In this document: positions 59,979-64,000 of the stretch, piece by piece
Position numbering within the stretch: position 1 is the first letter of the stretch
Layout of the letters: every line of letters starts with the position of its first letter
Made by a program: the position numbers and the translations under genes
Assembly: GCF_007644045.2 (NCBI RefSeq)
Contig: NZ_VMDW02000051.1
Location: 62,001-126,000, forward strand
Direction of reading: 5' to 3'
Source: Vogesella urethralis
Lineage (GTDB): Bacteria; Pseudomonadota; Gammaproteobacteria; Burkholderiales; Chromobacteriaceae
DNA length: 64,000 nucleotides
Notes under the pieces: model-generated
What the model was told of the DNA's origin: nothing
The model's database searches: none
Seen by the model: only the letters and a program-made list of their open reading frames with translations

Positions 59979-62222
59979 TTGTCTGCCCAGCCTACCCCGC
60001 CACCGGCTCGCCATAGCATTGCCAAGCCATTGCAGCTGATGATTCTTGCCCTGCTGTTGCCGGTGCTGCTGATTGCCGGTGTCACGCTGTGGCTGCTGCA
60101 ACACATGGAAAGCCTGCTGCTTGCCGTGCCGCTGCCGCCGGCCTTGCTGGCCGAGCTGCAGGGGGTGCTCAGCCGCGGTAGCGTGCTGTTGTGGCTGGGC
60201 TTGCTGGTGGCCATCCTGCTGGTGGTATTTGCCGCGTTCTATTACGTGGATTACCTGCTCAGTGCCCGCCTGCAGCGGCTGGCGGGGGCCATGCGCGACA
60301 TGCTGCAAGGCCACGCGCCGGAACCGGTACGCGACAGCCATCAGGACGAAATTGCGGTGATGGCCGGCGCGCTGGACGCCTTCCGCGACATGATGCTGCA
60401 ACTGCGCGAGAAAACCGACGACCTGCACCAGGCCAAAGAGGCCTCCGAAGCGGCCACCCGCGCCAAAAGCGACTTCTTGGCCAATATGAGCCACGAAATC
60501 CGCACCCCGCTGACCGCGGTGCTGGGCTACACCCAGCTGGCGCTGGACGAGCCGGGCTCCGAGCAGCAGCGCGACAACCTGCACAAGGTGGAAGCAGCCG
60601 CCCGCACCTTGCTGGGCGTCATCAACGATATTCTGGACTTTTCCAAGATCGAAGCCGGCAAACTGGTGCTGGAAGACGTCAGCTTTTCGCTGCAGGACAC
60701 GGTGGCCAACCTGCGCAACATCATCCAGATGCAGGCTACCGAGAAAAAGCTGCTGTTCACCATCGACGTCAGCCCCGACATGCCGGCCTGGCTGCGCGGC
60801 GACCCGCTGCGCCTGAGCCAGATCCTGCTTAACCTGGCCAATAATGCGGTGAAGTTCACCCAGTACGGCCAGGTACGGCTGGCCATCCGCGGCCGGCAGC
60901 ACGGGCCGGACGATTACGAACTGCACTGTGCGGTTAGCGATACCGGCATCGGCATGACACCGCAGCAGGTGGAGCGACTGTTCCAGTCGTTCAGCCAGGC
61001 CGACACCTCCACCACGCGCCGCTTTGGCGGCTCCGGGCTGGGGCTGGTGATCAGCCGCCAGCTGGTGGGGCTGATGCGCGGCCAGATCAACGTCAACAGC
61101 GTGCCGGGCGAAGGCTCCACCTTCCGCTTCAACGTGCACCTGAAACTGGGGCAAGCCCCTGCAGTCAGCCCCCTGCCGGACAGCAGCGACGCCAAGCAGC
61201 TGCAGCACAACCCGCTGCATGGGCTATACCTGTTACTGGCAGAAGACAACGAACTGCTGCAAGCGTACGAAAGCCAGCTGCTGCAATCGCTGGGCGCGCG
61301 CGTGATGGTGGTGGGCGATGGCGAGCAGGCCGTCAGCCAGGCACTGAACCCGGCGCAGCGCTTTGACGCCGTGCTGATGGACATCCAGATGCCACATCTA
61401 GACGGCCTGGAAGCCACCCGACGCATCCGCACGCAGCACGACGCCGACAGCCTGCCCGTCATTGCCATGACCGCGCATGCCATGGAAAGCGAGCGTCAGC
61501 GCTCGCTGGATGCCGGCATGAACGACCACCTGAGCAAACCGATCAACCCGGAGACCCTGGTTGCCACCTTGTTGCGCTGGGTGGTGCCACGGGCCCGGCA
61601 AGGAGCCCGGCCGATGACTGCAACCGACAGCCCCCCACTGCTACCTGCCCTGCCCGGCTTTGACCTGGCCGCAGCCCTGCAGCAACTGGGCGGCAAGGAC
61701 AGCCTGCTGCACAAGCTGTTGCTGCGCATGCGCAAGGACTATCGCGATGCGGCCGAGCAGATCCAGGCCCAGCTGGACGCCGGCAACGACGCCGAGGCGA
61801 TGCGGCTGGCGCACTCGCTGAAGGGGGTGGCCGCCACCCTTCACATCAGCCAGCTGCAAAAAGCCGCCGCCGCCATCGAGGCCAGCCTGGCCGCCAACGA
61901 CCGTCAGGGCGCCGACCTGCTGATGCCCGCCTTGCTGCGCGCCATGGAAGAAACCAATGCCAGCCTGGCACTGCTGGACGACGGCAGCGCGGCGGCGCCC
62001 AGCGCCAGCAGCCTGCCGATGACGGCGCTGCAAGAGCTGGACCGGCTGCTGAGCGAGCGCAACATCCGCGCCAAACGGGTGTACGCCGGCATTGCCGAAC
62101 AGTTGGCCGCCCACGACGCGGCGGCCAACCTGCGGCTGGCGCAGGCGCTGGAACAGCTGGACTTCATCTCCGCCCGCCACCAGCTGCTGTGCTGGCTGCA
62201 GCAAGCCGATCAGCCTGGCTGA
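59979..62222 (+). CDS. Hybrid histidine kinase with receiver and Hpt domains (BarA-like)
   Basis: The 747-residue protein starts at a TTG with AGGAG 5 nt upstream. It has two membrane helices (~18-40 and ~66-92) with a short periplasmic loop, a HAMP-like linker, HisKA with NMSHEIRTPL (His ~172), a HATPase (NLANNAVKF, GGSGLGLVI), a receiver (LLLAEDNEL, LMDIQMPHLDG) and a C-terminal Hpt with LAHSLKGVAATL. It is a complete phosphorelay lacking only the final regulator. The short loop suggests it senses membrane or cytoplasmic cues. Confidence 0.9.
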   Translation: MSAQPTPPPARHSIAKPLQLMILALLLPVLLIAGVTLWLLQHMESLLLAVPLPPALLAELQGVLSRGSVLLWLGLLVAILLVVFAAFYYVDYLLSARLQRLAGAMRDMLQGHAPEPVRDSHQDEIAVMAGALDAFRDMMLQLREKTDDLHQAKEASEAATRAKSDFLANMSHEIRTPLTAVLGYTQLALDEPGSEQQRDNLHKVEAAARTLLGVINDILDFSKIEAGKLVLEDVSFSLQDTVANLRNIIQMQATEKKLLFTIDVSPDMPAWLRGDPLRLSQILLNLANNAVKFTQYGQVRLAIRGRQHGPDDYELHCAVSDTGIGMTPQQVERLFQSFSQADTSTTRRFGGSGLGLVISRQLVGLMRGQINVNSVPGEGSTFRFNVHLKLGQAPAVSPLPDSSDAKQLQHNPLHGLYLLLAEDNELLQAYESQLLQSLGARVMVVGDGEQAVSQALNPAQRFDAVLMDIQMPHLDGLEATRRIRTQHDADSLPVIAMTAHAMESERQRSLDAGMNDHLSKPINPETLVATLLRWVVPRARQGARPMTATDSPPLLPALPGFDLAAALQQLGGKDSLLHKLLLRMRKDYRDAAEQIQAQLDAGNDAEAMRLAHSLKGVAATLHISQLQKAAAAIEASLAANDRQGADLLMPALLRAMEETNASLALLDDGSAAAPSASSLPMTALQELDRLLSERNIRAKRVYAGIAEQLAAHDAAANLRLAQALEQLDFISARHQLLCWLQQADQPG

Positions 62223-62234
62223 GCACCGCGCCCC

Positions 62235-62278
62235 ATGCAAAAGCCCCTGCCAGCAGAATGCGGCAGGGGCTTTTGCAT
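62235..62278. terminator. Terminator between the hybrid kinase and phhA
   Basis: ATGCAAAAGCCCCTGCC pairs perfectly with GGCAGGGGCTTTTGCAT around a 10-nt loop, between convergent genes. Confidence 0.88.
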
Positions 62279-62320
62279 GATCTGGCCAACGCAGACGGCT
62301 GCCAGAACGGGCCAACAGGC

Positions 62321-63211
62321 CTAGACGTCTTCGGTATCCAGCCAGCCTTCGCGGTTACCCACGGTATAGACCTTGTCGGCTGCGTCGATATCGCCAGCGC
62401 CCAGCACGGGGGCGGCTTCTACTTGCGGGTAGATCGGCGTGAAATCCGGTGCGGTGGCGTCGAACAGCTGCTGGAAGCTGTCAATGACGAAGTAGGTTTT
62501 CTGGAAGGTGTCGATGCGGTAGCGGGTACGCATGATGCGCTGCAGATCGAAACCCACGCGGTTGGGGCTGGCGCTATCTAGGCTGTACACCGACTCCGAC
62601 TTGCTGGACACGATGCCGGCACCGTAAATGCGCATGCCCTGCGGCGTGTTGATCAGGCCGAACTCCACCGTGTACCAGTACAGGCGCGCCAGCAGCGGCA
62701 GGTAGCCCAAGCCCTTGGCCTTCATGCCGCCACGGCCGTAGGCCTGCAGGTAGTCGGCAAACACCGGGTTGGCCAACAGCGGCACGTGGCCGAACAGATC
62801 GTGGAACACGTCCGGCTCTTGCAGGTAGTCCAGCTGGTGCGGTTCGCGCAGCCACCAGGTCACCGGGAAGCGGCGGTTGGCCAGGTGCTCGAAAAACACG
62901 TCGTCGGGGATCAGGCCCGGCACCGCCACGATCTGCCAGCCGGTGGCAGCAGCCAGCTTTTCGTTCAGGCGGTTGAAATCGGGCACGCGGTCGGCGTCGA
63001 TAGTCAGCAGTTCCAGGCCTTGCAGAAACTCGTCACAGACGCGGCCCGGCAGCAGCGCGCACTGGCGCTGGTACAGCGTGGCCCAGGTGCGGTGGTCGTC
63101 GTCGCTGTAGCGGTCCAGCGGCTGCGGCAGCGTGAAGTCGGCGCCGTGGCTCAGGCCGGCGTTCTTGCGCACCGTGATGTCCGGCACGGTAAAGGTGTTC
63201 ATCTCCATCAT
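62321..63211 (-). CDS. phhA: Phenylalanine-4-hydroxylase
   Basis: The 296-residue iron enzyme aligns along its length, by memory, with the structurally known Chromobacterium violaceum protein: FTLPQPLDRYS, LPGRVCDEFLQGL, VPGLIPDDVFFEHLANRRFP and the metal site VFHDLFGH with a Glu in YTVEFGLIN. It converts phenylalanine to tyrosine with a pterin cofactor. ATGs at 63211, 63208 and 63202 are possible starts. It is divergent from an Lrp/AsnC regulator likely to control it. Confidence 0.95.
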   Translation of the reverse strand: MMEMNTFTVPDITVRKNAGLSHGADFTLPQPLDRYSDDDHRTWATLYQRQCALLPGRVCDEFLQGLELLTIDADRVPDFNRLNEKLAAATGWQIVAVPGLIPDDVFFEHLANRRFPVTWWLREPHQLDYLQEPDVFHDLFGHVPLLANPVFADYLQAYGRGGMKAKGLGYLPLLARLYWYTVEFGLINTPQGMRIYGAGIVSSKSESVYSLDSASPNRVGFDLQRIMRTRYRIDTFQKTYFVIDSFQQLFDATAPDFTPIYPQVEAAPVLGAGDIDAADKVYTVGNREGWLDTEDV

Positions 63212-63270
63212 TTTTCTCTTGTGTGTGCGGCAGGTGCCAGTACAACAAGTGTAGAAGCAGCAGCGTGCGC

Positions 63271-63280
63271 GTTGGCCGCA
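63271..63280. repeat. Single GTTGGCCGC-family repeat copy
   Basis: GTTGGCCGCA lies in the phhA/asnC-type divergent promoter region. Confidence 0.55.
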
Positions 63281-63343
63281 TCATTTGCTTGCCAGCGGCT
63301 TTTTTCGCATACTTGCCGCACCAAATCGACGGAAATGCACATT

Positions 63344-63829
63344 ATGCGCAAACTGGAGTTTGACCGCTTTGACTTCCAGATTCTGGAGGCGCTGCAGCGC
63401 GACGCACGCGCTACCCACCAGAAGCTGGCGCAGGAGGTGGCGCTGTCGGCGTCGCAGATCGGGCGCCGCATCCAGCGCCTGGAAGAGGCCGGCGTGATCC
63501 AGGGCTACCACATCAGCTTGCGCCCGGACCTGCTGAACCTGTCGGTTACCGCCTTTGCCAGCGTCAGCCTGGAGCGGCACGGCGAGGCGTCGATCCGCGA
63601 ATTTGCCGCCGCCATCGCCAACCTGCCGGAAATCCTGGAGTGCTACGCGGTGGCCGGCGAGGCCGATTACTGGCTGCGCATCGTGGTGGCCGACCTGCCG
63701 TCGCTATCGCGCTTCGTGATGAACAAGCTGATGACGCTGCCGCTGGTACGCAGCGTGAAGTCCACGGTGGCGCTGGAGCCGATCAAGCACAGCCAGCGCC
63801 TGCCCTTGCAGCAGGCAATGGGCGACTAG
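63344..63829 (+). CDS. Lrp/AsnC-family transcriptional regulator
   Basis: The 161-residue protein has an N-terminal HTH (RFDFQILEALQRDARATHQK, LSASQIGRRIQRLEEAGVIQ) and a C-terminal RAM/ACT-like domain (LECYAVAGEADYWLRIVVAD). Phenylalanine or tyrosine is the likely effector given the divergent phhA. ATG 63344 has GGAA at a 9-nt spacing; an in-frame ATG lies at 63335. Confidence 0.9.
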   Translation: MRKLEFDRFDFQILEALQRDARATHQKLAQEVALSASQIGRRIQRLEEAGVIQGYHISLRPDLLNLSVTAFASVSLERHGEASIREFAAAIANLPEILECYAVAGEADYWLRIVVADLPSLSRFVMNKLMTLPLVRSVKSTVALEPIKHSQRLPLQQAMGD

Positions 63830-63857
63830 GGTTGGCCGCAAGCCGTTGCGGCCAACC
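63830..63857. repeat. Inverted pair of the GTTGGCCGC repeat after the Lrp/AsnC gene
   Basis: GGTTGGCCGCAA and TTGCGGCCAACC form a perfect 12-bp stem around GCCG, starting directly after the stop codon. It lies between convergent genes and probably acts as a bidirectional terminator. Confidence 0.85.
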
Positions 63858-63877
63858 TTGCCGGCAAGCAAACCGGC

Positions 63878-64000
63878 TCAGCGCCGTTTCAGCGCCTGCC
63901 ACGAGATCAGCACCAGCGCGCTGCCGATCAGCAGCATGCCGGCCGCTTCCGACGGCGACGGCAGCTCGCCCAGAATCAGCCACGCCATGCCCACCGCCAC
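63878..64000 (-). CDS. EamA/DMT-family transporter (C-terminal part only)
   Basis: The last 40 codons of a minus-strand gene are visible: a helix with WLILGELPSPSEAAGMLLIG and SALVLISWQALKRR, the classic end of the second EamA domain. The rest lies beyond the window. The substrate is unknown. Confidence 0.8.
   Translation of the reverse strand: MAVGMAWLILGELPSPSEAAGMLLIGSALVLISWQALKRR

Overview
The window is chromosomal DNA from a GC-rich betaproteobacterium, most likely a member of the Neisseriales (Chromobacteriaceae, e.g. a Vogesella/Chromobacterium-like genus). The evidence is the phenylalanine hydroxylase, which closely resembles the Chromobacterium violaceum enzyme as I remember it, the tRNA-Val / thrS-infC-rpmI-rplT-pheST-ihfA-merR / tRNA-Pro block, and the tgt-yajC-secDF and pyrG-kdsA-eno-ftsB orders. 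The species assignment is inference. No rRNA, CRISPR array or insertion sequence was seen.

Layout. 1-1760: tsaB (cut by the window edge), rimI and a family 4 uracil-DNA glycosylase in an overlapping run. 1847-9171: a signalling cluster with a CHASE/PAS hybrid kinase, a free Hpt protein, a chemoreceptor, a STAS protein and a REC-PP2C-ATPase protein, closely resembling the Pseudomonas HptB/HsbR/HsbA phosphorelay. 9243-15367: yigZ, a FixL/FixJ-type two-component pair, a divergent amino-acid-type binding protein and a GntR regulator. 15590-15913: a tRNA Pro-Arg-His operon with a near-consensus promoter. 16112-26014: folD, purU, small membrane, redox and Nudix-like proteins, a flavoprotein, two solute-binding proteins, a chemoreceptor and small conserved families. 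26118-27784: yfcF divergent from a LysR regulator. 27837-35634 (minus strand): the tRNA-Val/thrS to merR translation block, followed by a separately promoted tRNA-Pro(GGG). It includes a threonine-rich leader peptide and attenuator in front of thrS and an infC with a non-AUG start. 35714-43069: tgt, yajC, secD, secF, a DedA protein and mutL. 43134-53887: a lipoprotein, rpmG/rpmB, pyrG-kdsA-eno-ftsB, a diguanylate cyclase, rnfH/ratA divergent from smpB, and guaA.

53873-58557 is an apparent integrated island at the 3' end of guaA. A 78-bp near-identical direct repeat flanks about 4.5 kb. Inside are a small mobilization-like segment with clustered hairpins and a strikingly AT-rich two-gene operon: an all-helical protein of unknown family, translationally coupled to a protein with an Mrr/PD-(D/E)XK-like N-terminus. 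This is my best candidate for an undescribed system, plausibly anti-phage defence. No integrase is present. After the island come an LRR-protein kinase, a second hybrid kinase carrying its own Hpt domain, phenylalanine hydroxylase divergent from an Lrp/AsnC regulator, and the end of an EamA transporter.

A second genome-level signal is the nonamer GTTGGCCGC. I count roughly fifty copies on the two strands, inside genes, singly between genes, and as inverted pairs just after stop codons. The density and the terminator placement recall the DNA uptake sequences of Neisseriaceae. I saw no copy in the AT-rich island genes.
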